DNA of 64,000 bases, from positions 2,507,501-2,571,500 of the forward strand of contig SPDT01000006.1 of assembly GCA_008477525.1 (NCBI GenBank), given 5' to 3'. The notes beneath the pieces were generated by a model. It worked only from the letters and a program-made list of their open reading frames with translations, was not told where the DNA came from and did no database searches. This document shows, piece after piece, positions 23,474 through 34,279 of the stretch (its first letter is position 1; the number at the start of each line of letters is the position of its first letter). Source of the stretch: Hypomyces perniciosus. Its lineage: Eukaryota; Ascomycota; Sordariomycetes; Hypocreales; Hypocreaceae. The position numbers and the translations under genes were made by a program.

Positions 23474-24256
23474 ATGGTCTCGATTCAGGCCAACATGCAG
23501 GTCCACGATGACCTTGCTGCTCTCTTCTCTCGCAACATGACTTTCAATCCAGAGATTCCCCGGGAAGAGCACGCCCCTCAACCGGCCATTTCTCAACCCA
23601 TTGTTTACTCCATTTCACAACATTACAATCATTCAGCCCATATTGCGAAGCCAGACTCCCAGAGGCATTCATCGGAGCCTCCCCAGAGCGAGGTGACTCC
23701 ATCAGAGGTCCTCCTACGGAATCACGGCGTTGATCCTTCCACCCTGACGCCCTCCCAGCTCCAGCTCTTCCGTGTCGCTGATACGCCGCAGCGGAGGAGG
23801 CTTGTTGAGCTCTGGAGTATTTGTCCTCCCAACAGCGGTGGGGACATTCCTGCGCTTGCATGGAGCAGCACCACCCTGGAGCAAGAGGAGCATTTGGCTC
23901 GGTTGCGTTATGAGAGGCAACAGCAAGAACCGGTCATGAGCCTTGATGGCACCCCGGTCCAAACGGCAGACAGCAGATGGGCTCAAGCTAGCGACGACAG
24001 CGAACCTTACATGTTGTCTGGATACGAAGAGCTCATGCGACGAGAACAGGAACGGCAATCCGTGGACTCTCGGCCAAGAGATGCTTACACCCATTTTGGA
24101 ACGTCGGTTGGTGGACCTGCCTACACTCACGCAACTGATCCTGTTTACCTGGGCGCGGATTATGCCCGTCACCAACTCCAGCTGGCGCTGGCAGAACAAT
24201 ACGGCTCATTTCAGCAACATCGGGGATGTGGCGCAGTGGATGTTATGGAAATGTAA
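23474..24256 (+). CDS. Conserved hypothetical fungal protein, 260 aa
   Basis: Single exon. I do not recognise a named family. The middle (about residues 75-125) looks conserved: SEVLLRNHGVDPSTLTPSQL, then FRVADTPQRRRLVELWSICPP, a compact helical segment with a Leu/Arg-rich face and a terminal CPP. The rest is low complexity, rich in Gln, Glu, His and Ser. No signal peptide, membrane span or catalytic motif is visible. The start at 23474 (ATCATGG) is the first Met after the pyrimidine-rich leader and a likely leader intron acceptor (CCCCAG). Codon use and the absence of competing frames support coding. A regulatory or scaffolding role would be guesswork. It is convergent with RNA1. Confidence 0.7.
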   Translation: MVSIQANMQVHDDLAALFSRNMTFNPEIPREEHAPQPAISQPIVYSISQHYNHSAHIAKPDSQRHSSEPPQSEVTPSEVLLRNHGVDPSTLTPSQLQLFRVADTPQRRRLVELWSICPPNSGGDIPALAWSSTTLEQEEHLARLRYERQQQEPVMSLDGTPVQTADSRWAQASDDSEPYMLSGYEELMRREQERQSVDSRPRDAYTHFGTSVGGPAYTHATDPVYLGADYARHQLQLALAEQYGSFQQHRGCGAVDVMEM

Positions 24257-24988
24257 GGGATAGCACACGCAATATACACATATGCGTCTTGTCCGATCGG
24301 CGGCGATAGACGCGGGTCGATAGTATGCTAAGCTAGCTTTGGAGGATTTCTTTTGTCGGGAATGATTGAACGAGACTGAGCATGAACAGAGATTTATTTC
24401 ACAGGAAGAAAGGCATGGGGCTAGATTTGTTCACACGTGTGGAGGAGAATTAATGAGTGGATGGTGTTGTTGGCATTATTGTCTTGTTTCCCCCTTACTC
24501 CTTTATCCCTGACACTTACTCAACCCTTTCCCTTCCCTTACACACCCTTCTGTGATTGTTCCAGTGAGGGCTAACAGCTTGTGCAGAAAGGCCTGGTGAT
24601 ATAAATATTAACAGGAAAGGTATGTGCTCCCCCTTTCCCTATCAGGTAGTTCCCCCAACCATGCCAACTCCCCAATACTCTGCTTGAAGTTGTCCTAGTT
24701 ACTCAATATTATCATATTTTATCATTTTCTTTCTTCTACTTGATGTGACTAAATACCTATGCTATGTTTTCTATTCCATGCTGCATTCCATATTCATAGA
24801 CTGGCGTCCCCCCCTATGTGTCCCCTTGCCCTCGTTCCAGGCGGTTGGTCTGGTCAGGCTGTTTCTCATATATCCATCCATAAGCGGGGGAGGAGCACAA
24901 GTCCTCAGGGGGGTATCGATTTCATTGGGAAGAAAGTTTTATGTGTATCGTCTAAACCAACTTGTGAAAAAACAAAGAAAGAAAACAA
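24257..24988. other. Convergent 3' region before RNA1
   Basis: 732 bp of A/T- and C/T-rich sequence between the stop of the 260-aa gene and the RNA1 stop. Open frames here have no recognisable content. Probably two 3' UTRs. Confidence 0.5.
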
Positions 24989-26330
24989 TTAAATCTCAGT
25001 CTTCTCTAGCTTCTTGGCCAGTTGCTCCACTTCCTTATCCTTGAGCTGGACGGTGGGCTCCTCCTGAGCCTCCTCAGCTTCCTTGATGAGCTTCTCGGCT
25101 CTCTCCTCGGGCTCGATTTCCTCCTCCTCCTCCTCCTCCTCCTCCTCTTCTTCTTCCTCCTCGTCGCTGTCCTCTTCCTCAAGATCGCTCAGGCTGTCAA
25201 CACCCCACTCATCCTCCTTGACAAGGTCGCCTGCGTGCTCTTCCTTTCGCTCCTCGAGGAGCTCCTGCAGAGCAACAATGGAATCTTCTTCTTCAGTAAA
25301 CTTGTTGCCGTTCAGCTCGATTCGCTTCAGCGCGGGGAGGGCGTCCTTGGCGGCACCGGCAAAGGCCTTCACACCATCGGCCTTGATGTCGTTGTATTGC
25401 AAACGCAGCGTCTCGAGCTTCTTGTTCTTTCCCTGGGACAGAGCCCCGGCGAGCAACACGCCACCCTTTGCGCCGAGCAGGGAATCGCCGACGCCGAGTT
25501 CGTGAAGTTGTGTCCATGTAGGGACAACCTTGGCAAGGGCCTTGGCTCCCATGAGGGTAAAAGTGTTGTCTTGCAGGTCGAGCACCCTCAGCTCGCTAGC
25601 ATGGTTGAGACCTTCGCTCAGGAGATGAGAGATACCCTCTTGTCGGATTCCATTCTGGACCATCTTGATCTCCTTGATCTTGTTGTGGAGGCCGTAGGTC
25701 TTGGCCCAGGCGGTCATGCTGCCGTTTTCCAATCGGTTGCGACCGCAGATGACGGTTTCCAGGTCGGGAACTTGCTGGCCATCCTTGCGAGCGGCCTCCT
25801 TCTTGGCGTGGAGTTCTGAGAGCGCATCGGCGATGAGAATACCGGCGTGTGGGCCGAGACCGTTGTTGTTCAGGTAGAGATGCTGCAGTGGCACGTGGGC
25901 GGCGAGGAAAGCCACCAAGGGCGCTTGCGTGTTGAGACCGAAAGCGTTGTCGTTCAGGTTGATGGTGTTGAGGTTTGGAAGGTTCAGGATGGAAGTAAGG
26001 AGGTAGGAGAGGGCTTCCGGGATCTCATTCAAGAGGCGACCGGTGAAAATGTCGGCGAGGTTTGCGATCTGGGGGAATACGAAGAATTAGTCATTGGACG
26101 GCGCCAGGGGGTTCTGGTTCCGGGAAGCTGCATACCTTCAGGGTCTTCTTGGTGGCCAGAACCTCACCAAGCAGCTTGCAGGCGCCGACACCCAGAGTAT
26201 TCCCCAAAAACCGGACCTCCTCGACACCGTTCAGAGCACGGAGAGCGGTGATATGGGGCTCGAGATCGGCAGCGGTGTCGAGCTTCAATCCCTTGCCCTC
26301 AAGGGAGAAGACCTTGGCGGAATCAGCCAT
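24989..26330 (-). CDS. RNA1: Ran GTPase-activating protein (RNA1/RanGAP)
   Basis: Two exons, 26330-26136 and 26068-24989, with a 67-nt intron (GTATGC donor, GACTAAT branch, CCCCCAG acceptor); 424 aa, close to yeast Rna1 (about 407). It is a leucine-rich-repeat protein: VRFLGNTLGVGACKLLGEVL, LNTINLNDNAFG, LQHLYLNNNGLGPHAG, ICGRNRLENGS, LRVLDLQDNTF and LETLRLQYNDIK are successive repeats. RNRLENGS contains the conserved region around the catalytic Arg. The C-terminus is a long acidic tail with an uninterrupted Glu run encoded by a GAG/GAA tract (about 25124-25165). RanGAP stimulates GTP hydrolysis on cytoplasmic Ran, setting the nuclear transport gradient. The poly-Glu tract may vary in length between strains. 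Confidence 0.95.
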
Positions 26331-26855
26331 GATTGATTGATTAGATTGATTGAGCAAGGAGGAATACGAGGTGAAATCGGCAGCGAGCCCGGGTTGCTTC
26401 TTTTGTTGGTGGTGAGCGTTACAGTGAAATGATGGATGTTTTGCTGATTGATGGTGGGGGCGGGGCAAAAGAACAAGGACTGACCTGCTTGCCGCAGGGC
26501 AGAGAAGACAGAGACAGAGACAGAGACAGAGAGAGGGAGAAATGTGGATTTTTTTCTTTAGAGAGGAGGGAGTAGAAAAAAAAGGGTTGACAGCTGTCAG
26601 CCAGCTGTTATCCAACTGGCCACCAACTGGCCACTAACTGCTAAAACGCACACACTCCCCACCTCTCCCGCAAACATCCTACACCCACGTGACCCGGACC
26701 AATCAGCGTCGGCCCATTTCGGAACGATGGATTTTCTCTTGATGGCCATGACTTCTCGTGCTGAGCCCTTTTGACGTCCGACCCCGAGATCGACCCCATC
26801 GCCGTCTCAATCTTGATTGCGGCTCCCCCTGCGGCTACGGTCTAGCTTGCCAATT
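26331..26855. promoter_or_regulatory. Divergent RNA1-CYT1 upstream region
   Basis: 525 bp between the two start codons. It contains an ACAGAG microsatellite (about 26507-26530), repeated CCAACTGGCCA units (26612-26640), CACGTG (26686-26691) and a CCAAT box (26699-26703). The CCAAT lies 157 bp upstream of CYT1, a plausible HAP-complex site for a respiratory gene. Confidence 0.5.
26699..26703 (+). promoter_or_regulatory. CCAAT box upstream of CYT1
   Basis: CCAAT lies 157 bp before the CYT1 start and eight bases after CACGTG (26686-26691). In fungi the Hap2/3/5 complex binds CCAAT and controls respiratory-chain genes. Occupancy here is inferred. Confidence 0.45.
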
Positions 26856-28170
26856 ATGTTGGCAAGGTCGTGTTTGCGCTCGACGCGCACCCTCAATGGG
26901 CTTCGAAATGGCGCCGTCAACGTCTCCAAGGTATGGGTGGCCACGGCTCATGATGCTGTCCTCGAGACCCTCTCGCTTTGCCGAGGGAACACCATCGTCC
27001 ACCTCAGCCCGCCGAACAGACATCAATCGCATCCACAGCCTGTCGAAAAGTGATTGGAATTGGCGCTGACATTGTGTTTTGTCCAGCGTGCTGCCTCAAC
27101 GAGCTCGGGCGCTGCCGCCGAAGCTTCTCCCGTGCGACTGAACATGGCGGCTATTGCTTCGACCACCCTCGCTGTCGGCTCTCTGGCCTGGTACTACCAT
27201 CTTTATGGACCCGTGGCATTCGCCTCATCACCTGCCGAGGAGGGGTATGTGGTTCTCCCGCTCGATATCATATGCTTCGCGGCATCCGCAGCATGTGTGC
27301 CCGATGCGGCATAAAAATGCTGCACCGGCCTGCCGTGATCCTGACGCCAATTGCTAACAAATCACTGCAGTCTGCACGCTACCAAGTACCCCTGGGTTCA
27401 CGAGAAGTTTTTGAAGACGTTTGATCACCAGGCGTAAGATGACCCCGCCTTCTTAGACTTACTCATAGAACTCGACCACTCACGCCTTCACTCTTAGTCT
27501 TCGACGAGGATTCCAGGTCTACCGAGAAGTCTGTGCCAGCTGCCACTCTCTCAGCCGAGTCCCCTACCGAACTCTTGTCGGCACCATCTTGACTGTCGAT
27601 GAGGCCAAGGCCCTGGCGGAGGAGAACGAGTACCCTGGCGAGCCTGATGAGCAGGGCGAGATCCAGATGCGACCCGGAAAGCTTGCCGACTATATCCCCG
27701 ACCCCTACAAGAACGAGGAGGCTGCCCGATTTGCCAACAACGGTGCCCTTCCCCCGGATTTGAGCTTGATGGTCAAGGCCCGCCACGGCGGCTGCGACTA
27801 CATCTTCAGCCTGCTGACTGGTTACCCCGAGGAGCCCCCGGCTGGTGCTCAGGTCGCCCCTGGCATGAACTTCAACCCTTACTTCCCTGGAACCGGTATT
27901 GGTATGGCTCGTGTTCTCTACGATGGCCTTGTCGAGTATGAGGATGGCACCCCCGCCTCGACCTCTCAGATGGCCAAGGACGTTGCCGAATTCCTCAACT
28001 GGGCCGCCGAGCCTGAGATGGATGAGCGAAAGAAGATGGGCATGAAGGTGCTGGTTGCCACCTCAGTCCTGTGGGCTATCAGTGTTTATGTCAAGCGATA
28101 CAAGTGGGCTTGGCTGAAGTCCAGGAAGCTTGCTTATGACCCTCCTGCGGAGACCAAGGTCCGCCACTAA
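26856..28170 (+). CDS. CYT1: Cytochrome c1, complex III heme subunit
   Basis: Four exons: 26856-26930, 27087-27244, 27371-27433 and 27498-28170; 322 aa. The first exon is an Arg/Ser-rich mitochondrial presequence ([13 protein letters not shown]). The second holds the hydrophobic sorting segment ([20 protein letters not shown]). The heme-binding CxxCH is CASCH at about residues 111-115. The region [17 protein letters not shown] carries the presumed axial Met. A C-terminal transmembrane helix ([15 protein letters not shown]) is followed by a basic matrix-facing tail. Cytochrome c1 passes electrons from the Rieske protein to cytochrome c in the inner membrane. All introns are forced by frame and by conserved joins such as [14 protein letters not shown] and [14 protein letters not shown]. 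Confidence 0.96.
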
Positions 28171-28778
28171 AGAGGCAATAAAGTCTCGTGTATACTAGTC
28201 TCCCCCTTAGAAAAACTCGTTTGTTGGCGGAGGCGGGTAGAACGGATGATTGTTTTGGCATGATGGGATGTGGGTGGCGGAGGTTAGAGTGTAAAATCAG
28301 AAGCCGTTTCAATACCTTAGTTTTTGTCGTACAAAAGCACTCGAATCAGTTTCTTTTTTGTTATGTGGGTGACATACGATGCATAGAGGTAGTATCTAAT
28401 ATTGCTTCGTACTCCGTATTGGTAGCTTTGTTTATTGCTGGCACAGTGGAGGCAATGCGACTCCACGCTCCTCCTATCAGTGCTGTTCAGCACCTCCAAT
28501 AATGTCGCTCCTACTCGTCACCACCAGGCAGGTCAATTAATTCACCCGGCAATTAAGCCGAATCATTTCCATCCATCCAAGGAGAGTAAACACAATCTCC
28601 ACCTCTGACCTCCTCAATCATCTTAGACAAAAAAAAAACCGACTCGAATTGCAAAAATCACTGCTCGTTCAGACCGTTATTCATCCCGCCTCCGCCAAAC
28701 AACAGCCTTTCTCGCCTCTATACAACCAAAGCAAACCGCCGCAAGCCGCGCCCTCTGGGGCCGTGGGACTGACCGACC
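28171..28778. other. Spacer between CYT1 and Cys-rich gene
   Basis: About 600 bp between two genes on the same strand. It holds the CYT1 3' UTR, a TACTCCGTA copy (28410-28418) and a C/A-rich leader with an A-run (28628-28637). No other gene seen. Confidence 0.5.
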
Positions 28779-29555
28779 ATGCCGTATGTCGGCGACGATG
28801 TCCACGAAGCACGGAAGCGCAGGTGGGAAGACGACCCGAACGAAGTCTACAGACTATACGCCACCCCGGAGAAGCAGTCCGCCTTTTACGTCCTGAACCA
28901 AGCAACCCAAGAGAGCAGCGGCAACGGCAGCAGCAGTATCATGCAGAGCCGCAAGATCCTGCCGCTATCGAAACGACCCCGAACCATGGACGATGACATT
29001 CACATTCACGGCGACTTCCCGCCTACACACCGATGGCGGACGTCGCAATCTAGAACACCAGGACCACACGAACCAAACAACGGCCTTGGGAACAAGCCCC
29101 AGGCGATACGCACCGGCGGCGTGTTGCTGACGCCGTGCCACATCTGCCATCGCAAGCCGACAAAGAAGTCTGACCTGGACTCGTTCGCCGAGTGTCAGGG
29201 CTGTGGCGAGAGATCATGCTTTGTGTGCATCAGAGAATGCCAGGGGTGGAACGCCGCCGACCGAATCGCAGCATCGGTGCTCTCCGAGCAAGAAGTCCTA
29301 TCCAGGTCGTTTCACATGGACGATGCCGACAATCCTGCGCCGCCTAGCACCCACGAGCGGAGGAGTCAACACAACAGTAATAATAACAACGACGACAATA
29401 ACAACAACAGCAACCAAACCGCGGGACGCAAGACTGGCAAGGGCTGGGACGCTGGCGGCCACCGCACCATGGTCTGCAGCCGCTGCTGTATCGAGAGGGG
29501 ATCCGAAGGAGAAATCGTCTGTTTGGGATGCTTGTCTGGGATGGAAATGGCGTAA
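28779..29555 (+). CDS. Conserved hypothetical Cys-rich, probable zinc-binding protein
   Basis: Single exon, 258 aa; family not recognised by name. Two clusters of Cys pairs stand out. The first, about residues 118-150, reads PCHICHRKPTKKSD, then CQGCGERSCFVCIREC. The second, near the C-terminus, reads VCSRCCIERG and VCLGCLSGMEM. Together they give about a dozen Cys in CxxC spacing, which suggests a treble-clef, RING- or PHD-like zinc site split by a disordered Asn/Asp-rich insert encoded by an AAC/GAC tract (about 29374-29418). The N-terminus has a bipartite basic patch (RKRRWEDD) and later SKRPRTMDDD, possibly nuclear. The function is unknown; a chromatin or ubiquitin-related role would be inference only. 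Confidence 0.7.
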   Translation: MPYVGDDVHEARKRRWEDDPNEVYRLYATPEKQSAFYVLNQATQESSGNGSSSIMQSRKILPLSKRPRTMDDDIHIHGDFPPTHRWRTSQSRTPGPHEPNNGLGNKPQAIRTGGVLLTPCHICHRKPTKKSDLDSFAECQGCGERSCFVCIRECQGWNAADRIAASVLSEQEVLSRSFHMDDADNPAPPSTHERRSQHNSNNNNDDNNNNSNQTAGRKTGKGWDAGGHRTMVCSRCCIERGSEGEIVCLGCLSGMEMA

Positions 29556-30100
29556 AATCTGATCTGGGAAGGGACAAAAAAACACTTTTGGGCGCAGCGA
29601 GGTACACACAGCAGTGATGATTGATGACTTCATATATCGTTGTTGCTTTGCCACCGGGATTTAGGCATCGCCGTACAAAAAAGACTATGGGTTCCCTTCT
29701 TTCCCCCCCTTGTTTTACCATGTATCGCTGAAAGCTGGGAGATGGACATATGGCTGGTAACCGGGAATCTTTGCGAGTAATGACAGGGCGCTTTGGGGTC
29801 TGAATTGTATTTATATATACCTTAATTTTTTCTTCCATTTTCTATCATGCAGCACGTACGTAGCATTGCTGGGAGGGATAAGTAGACTAGCTGGACATGT
29901 AATGCCTTTTTACGGAGTAGGTCATGATGTTATGACGCTTAACGAGGACCTGAATCTGTGGTAATTACTACTACTGCTGCTCATCAACGCCGATTTCTAT
30001 TCTCTGCTAGGGCAAGATCGCAATGACGCATCTAGAATATGCCCCATCCAAGCGTCCCCAAGAATATTCGTACACCACATTAAAGTACATAGAAGCCTGT
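29556..30100. other. Convergent 3' region before RPT1
   Basis: 545 bp between converging stops. It contains one TACGGAGTA copy (29911-29919). No gene seen. Confidence 0.5.
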
Positions 30101-31599
30101 TTAGTTGTATTGCATGTACGTCGCCGTCGAGTTGAACTTGAGGTTGCCCTTGATGACCTTGTCTACTGCGTCCAGGAAATCCTTCTCCGAAGCAACCTTT
30201 CTCCGTGCTCGGATGGCGAACATGCCTGCCTCAGTGCACACACTCCTCAGCTCTGCACCGGTAGCGTTGGGGCAAAGACGGGAGATGAGTTCCCATCGAA
30301 TATCTCGCTCGACGGACATGCTCTTTGCGTGGATACGCAAGATGTTGGCACGACCTTCGAGATCAGGGAGGGAGAACTCGATCTTTCGGTCGATACGGCC
30401 AGGTCTCATCAGGGCGGGGTCTAAGGTTGACGGTCTGTTGGTTGCAAACATGACCTTAATGTTTCCTCGAGCATTAAAGCCGTCCAGCTGTGTAATCAAC
30501 TCCAACATGGTTCGTTGGACTTCGTTGTCACCGCCGGCACCATCGTCGAATCGTGCTCCACCAACCGCGTCGATTTCATCAAAGAAGATAATGCAGGCCT
30601 TCTTCGTCCGCGCCATCTCAAAAAGCTCTCGAACCATTCTGGCACCTTCACCAACGTACTTCTGCACCAGTTCGCTACCGATTACTCGAATGAAGGTGGC
30701 GTCTGTTCGGTTCGCCACGGCTCTGGCACAAAGTGTCTTTCCGGTGCCGGGGGGTCCATAGAGCAGGGCACCCTTGGGGGGGTCAATACCAAGATTTGAG
30801 AATCGCTCTGGGGAAAGGAGTGGCATCTCAACAACCTCCCTCAGCTTCTCGACCTGCTCCTTGCAACCGCCAACGTCGCCGTATGTTACATCCGGCTTCT
30901 CCTCGACAGTCATCATGGTGACACTCGCGTCAATCTTGGGTGGCAATGGTATCATGATCTGGTACTTGTTGCGGTCGACGCCAACCCGCATGCCTTCCTC
31001 GATATCCGTGGGGCTGACTCTGTCTCCGAGCTGCACAACAAACTTGGCGATTTGCTTCACGTTAATAACGTACTTGCTCTTGGACTCGTCTCCCTTCTCA
31101 TCCGCGATAATCTTTGTACATCGTGCCACTTGGAAGGGCTGCTCTTCAGCCATCCGTTGGCGATCGGCGGCGATATCCCATAGATGTGGTGGCGCAAGAC
31201 CAGTATCGGACTCCTACACATCGTCATTAGGCGCCGACACAGATCGAGAAGAATGCGGGGCAGCATACCTTGACGCCAATCTTCTCATCTACGCTCTGTT
31301 GCTTCTCCTTGATCTGCTTCTCCAGCTTCGATATGGCTGATGCATACGGGGCCGCGCCGTACGTCTTGAGGACTTGGATATCCCTAGCTGCGGGTTAGCC
31401 CAGGGAGCTCAAATCGCCGCCTGCGTGGAGATTGTCCGGACATACTCGTCTGTCAGAGGAGTGATCTTCTTCTCTTCTATCTCATCATCGGCAAATCTCT
31501 TTGAGTACTTCTCCCAGTTTTGACCGGTCGCAGAAGGCTTGGATCGTTTAGCGATGAGGTAATGTGACAGCTGGGCTAATGCAACAAGTGACTTACCAT
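30101..31599 (-). CDS. RPT1: 26S proteasome regulatory ATPase Rpt1 (PSMC2)
   Basis: Four exons on the minus strand: 31599-31597 (the ATG alone), 31537-31446, 31383-31269 and 31213-30101; 440 aa. The joined N-terminus includes [19 protein letters not shown] and [14 protein letters not shown], then [17 protein letters not shown], which identify Rpt1 rather than other Rpt proteins. AAA+ motifs: Walker A GPPGTGKT (about 223-230), Walker [13 protein letters not shown] (about 278-289) and [17 protein letters not shown]. It ends MQYN without an HbYX motif, as I recall for Rpt1. The subunit helps unfold substrates and open the 20S gate. Intron 1 (31538-31596) starts directly after ATG and ends in AAG, not YAG. 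The gene shares a 451-bp upstream region with CCT4. Confidence 0.95.
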
Positions 31600-32050
31600 G
31601 GTGGAATCTGCGGAACTGGACGCGCTGCCAGTTAAAATTGATATCTCAGGTGTGGTCGGAAGGCAAGGGAAATGACATAAAATCGGCGAGACTTGGAGTT
31701 GATCAGCAGGAGGAGGAGGAGGGCGTGTCGTGGTGAGTGTTCGCTATGGTGATGAAGGGTCCTGGAAGCACTTCCGTAATCTCAGGTTGCCTTGAGCTCA
31801 ATGCATGGGCCTTGTCGCTGGGTGCTTCCACAGGGCTAGACCGCTTTAGGCTAAGGGTGGAGGGGAGGTACCGCCGGAACATGGATAATCTCTTGCCCGA
31901 CTCCAAAATTTCCGTTATGAGATGGCGGAGTAGGGCAGAGAAGGTGGGATGTCAACCAGGCTGCCAGGACCCTGCGAGTCTACACTCCTCAACAAGCTCG
32001 CCATCAACGAGCCTTTTCGAGAATCACGGTAGAATTCAAAATCTCGAACC
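31600..32050. promoter_or_regulatory. Divergent RPT1-CCT4 upstream region
   Basis: 451 bp separate two divergent protein-quality-control genes. A heat-shock-element dimer TTCGAGAA lies at 32016-32023, with an adjacent GAATTC at 32032-32037, about 15-35 bp before the CCT4 start. GGAAGCACTTCC near 31767-31778 is a looser inverted pair. No TATA box was seen. Confidence 0.45.
32016..32023 (+). promoter_or_regulatory. Candidate heat-shock element (TTCnnGAA)
   Basis: TTC-GA-GAA is the minimal inverted pair recognised by Hsf1. It sits 28 bp before the CCT4 start codon, so it may lie in the leader. Only two clear units are present, so confidence is modest. Confidence 0.35.
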
Positions 32051-33810
32051 ATGTCTGCCTCAGCCGTGTCAGCTGGCGAGTCCAGAAATGCCACCTTCAA
32101 GGTATGCAAGCAAGCTGGCACCAAGCTCCTGAGCTGCCCCGCTAACCGTGATGCAGGACAAGGAGAAGCCCATGGCGGTGCGGTCGTCCAACATTGTCGC
32201 CGCCAGAGGTACAGACCACGGTTATATACACAGTTGCTTCACTTGCTGACGAGTACAAAGCTGTTGCCGACGCAATTAGGACATCTCTCGGGCCTCGAGG
32301 CATGGACAAGATGATTCGAAGCGGAAAGGGGGAAACGATCATTACCAACGATGGCAACACCATGCTGAAGAGCATGTCCGTTATGCACCCCACGGCAAAG
32401 ATGCTGGTGAACCTATCTGGAGCTCAAGATGTTGAGGCTGGTGACGGAACAACCTCCGTTGTGGTTATCTGCGGTAGCCTTCTCGGAGCCGCTGACAAGC
32501 TGTTGTCCAAGGGCATCCACCCCTCAGCCATCTCGGAGTCTTTCCAAAGAGCATCAGCAGCGGCCGTCGAGGTCCTTCACGACATGTCCCAACCGATCTC
32601 GCTGGCCGACAACGCTTCGCTCCTCCAAGCTGCCAACACCTCCCTGTCGTCCAAGATTGTCTCACAATACTCTAACCTGCTTGGTCCGATGGCTGTTAAC
32701 GCTGTCACCAAGACCATCGATGTTAAGACTGCCGAGAATGTGGATCTCAACAACATTCGAATCATCAAGAGGGTGGGAGGAACCATTGAGGACAGCGAGC
32801 TTGTGGATGGCCTAGTCCTCACACAGCCAGTCCTGAAGAATGCTGGAGGTCCCGTTCGAATGGAAAAGGCTCGGATTGGTCTGATACAGTTCCAGTTGAG
32901 CCCTCCCAAACCGGATGTGAGTCCACTTCTCTTGGAAGTCTAATGAGCCTCTGCTGACGCTGTTTAGATGGAAAACACAATCCAAGTCAACGACTACCGC
33001 CAAATGGACAAGATTGTCAAGGAGGAGCGATTATATCTTCTAAACATGGCCAAGAAAATCAAGAAGGCTAAGTGCAATGTGCTCTTGATCCAGAAGTCAA
33101 TCCTTCGAGACGCCGTCAATGACCTCTCCCTGCATTTCCTGGCCAAACTCGGCATCATGGCCATCAAGGACATTGAGCGAGACGAGGTCGAGTTTATCTG
33201 CAAGTCCACAGGATGCAAGCCCATTGCGGATGTTGACTCTTTCACTGAGGACAAACTGGGATCGGCAGATCTCGTGGAGGAGGTGCAATCATCAGGATCG
33301 CGTATGGTCAAGGTCACCGGGGCAAAGGCAACTGGCAAGACAGTGTCCGTGGTGGTACGGGGCGCCAACTCCCTGATCTTGGAGGAGGCGGAGCGAAGCT
33401 TGCACGACGCTCTTTGCGTTCTCCGCTGCCTGGTCAAGAAGAAGGCCCTGATTGCTGGAGGAGGTGCCCCTGAAATCGAGATTGCTGCCCAGCTCTCCAA
33501 GCAGGCGCGTAGCTTGACCGGCACTGAGGCTATTTGCTGGAAGGCATTCGCAGAGGCGATGGAGGTGATTCCAACCACACTGGCTGAAAATGCGGGTCTG
33601 AACAGCATCAAGGTCGTCACGGACTTGAGGCACAGACACGAGATGGGAGAGAAGAATGCGGGAGTCAGCATCAAGTCCGGAGGCGTCAACACCAACATCT
33701 CCAAGGAGAACGTGCTGCAGCCGCTGCTGGTTAGCACAAGCGCCATTGAGCTTGCGGCTGAGACGGTGAAGATGATTTTGAGGATAGATGATATTGCCTT
33801 GTCGAGATAG
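32051..33810 (+). CDS. CCT4: T-complex protein 1 subunit delta (CCT4)
   Basis: Four exons: 32051-32101, 32157-32208, 32261-32916 and 32968-33810; 533 aa, matching the usual CCT-delta length. Joined motifs include [21 protein letters not shown], then [13 protein letters not shown], the ATPase motif [19 protein letters not shown], and the C-terminal equatorial segment [33 protein letters not shown] precedes the end. CCT4 is one of eight subunits of the cytosolic ring chaperonin that folds actin, tubulin and WD40 proteins. Intron 2 (32209-32260, 52 nt) must be removed to join AAR to AVADAI, yet its acceptor is AAAG rather than YAG. The frame reads straight through that intron from a downstream ATG, which could mislead automatic callers. 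Confidence 0.95.
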
Positions 33811-34279
33811 AGAAAAGTCAACCTCTAGCAGGATGATGTATGATAATTAGTACCCCTGAAAACAAGGGAGCTCATGACCTACAGGTGCTTCCATTTTCGC
33901 ATTCATCCAAATTTCTTGTAGGCTTGAGGTGACTGCCCTGAATCTTAGGGAAAGTACATCTTGATGGTAGTTGATGCACCTGCCCTTTCTTTGTGCCTAC
34001 CTGTACCGCTCCTTCCTTTCCTATCGCCTTGACCTATTCAGTGCTTTCATTTACCAACTGCACCTTCCCCGTGCCACGTCCATACTCACTCCCACGCCAA
34101 TTATCATTTTGAACAACCACAAAGTCGACTTCATAAGATCCACGGGCCCTTCTACTCTCACCTTTTCTATGTAGATCTTTTCACCAGATATTCGACACCC
34201 AGCTTGCATAGAAGCTTGATACCATATTCAAAATCTGTCAAGAGTTGCAACACTCTACTGCTAAAGCTGTCTTTTTGCC
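33811..34279. other. Spacer between CCT4 and coiled-coil gene
   Basis: 469 bp, pyrimidine-rich in the second half (33980-34110) as in fungal leaders. No gene seen. Confidence 0.5.

Noticed and set aside
25022..25819. 265-codon plus-strand frame rich in Leu, opposite RNA1
   Set aside because: It is the complement of the RNA1 poly-Glu and leucine-rich repeats; RNA1 is unambiguous.
32994..33821. 275-codon minus-strand frame opposite CCT4
   Set aside because: Antisense shadow of a strongly conserved chaperonin exon.
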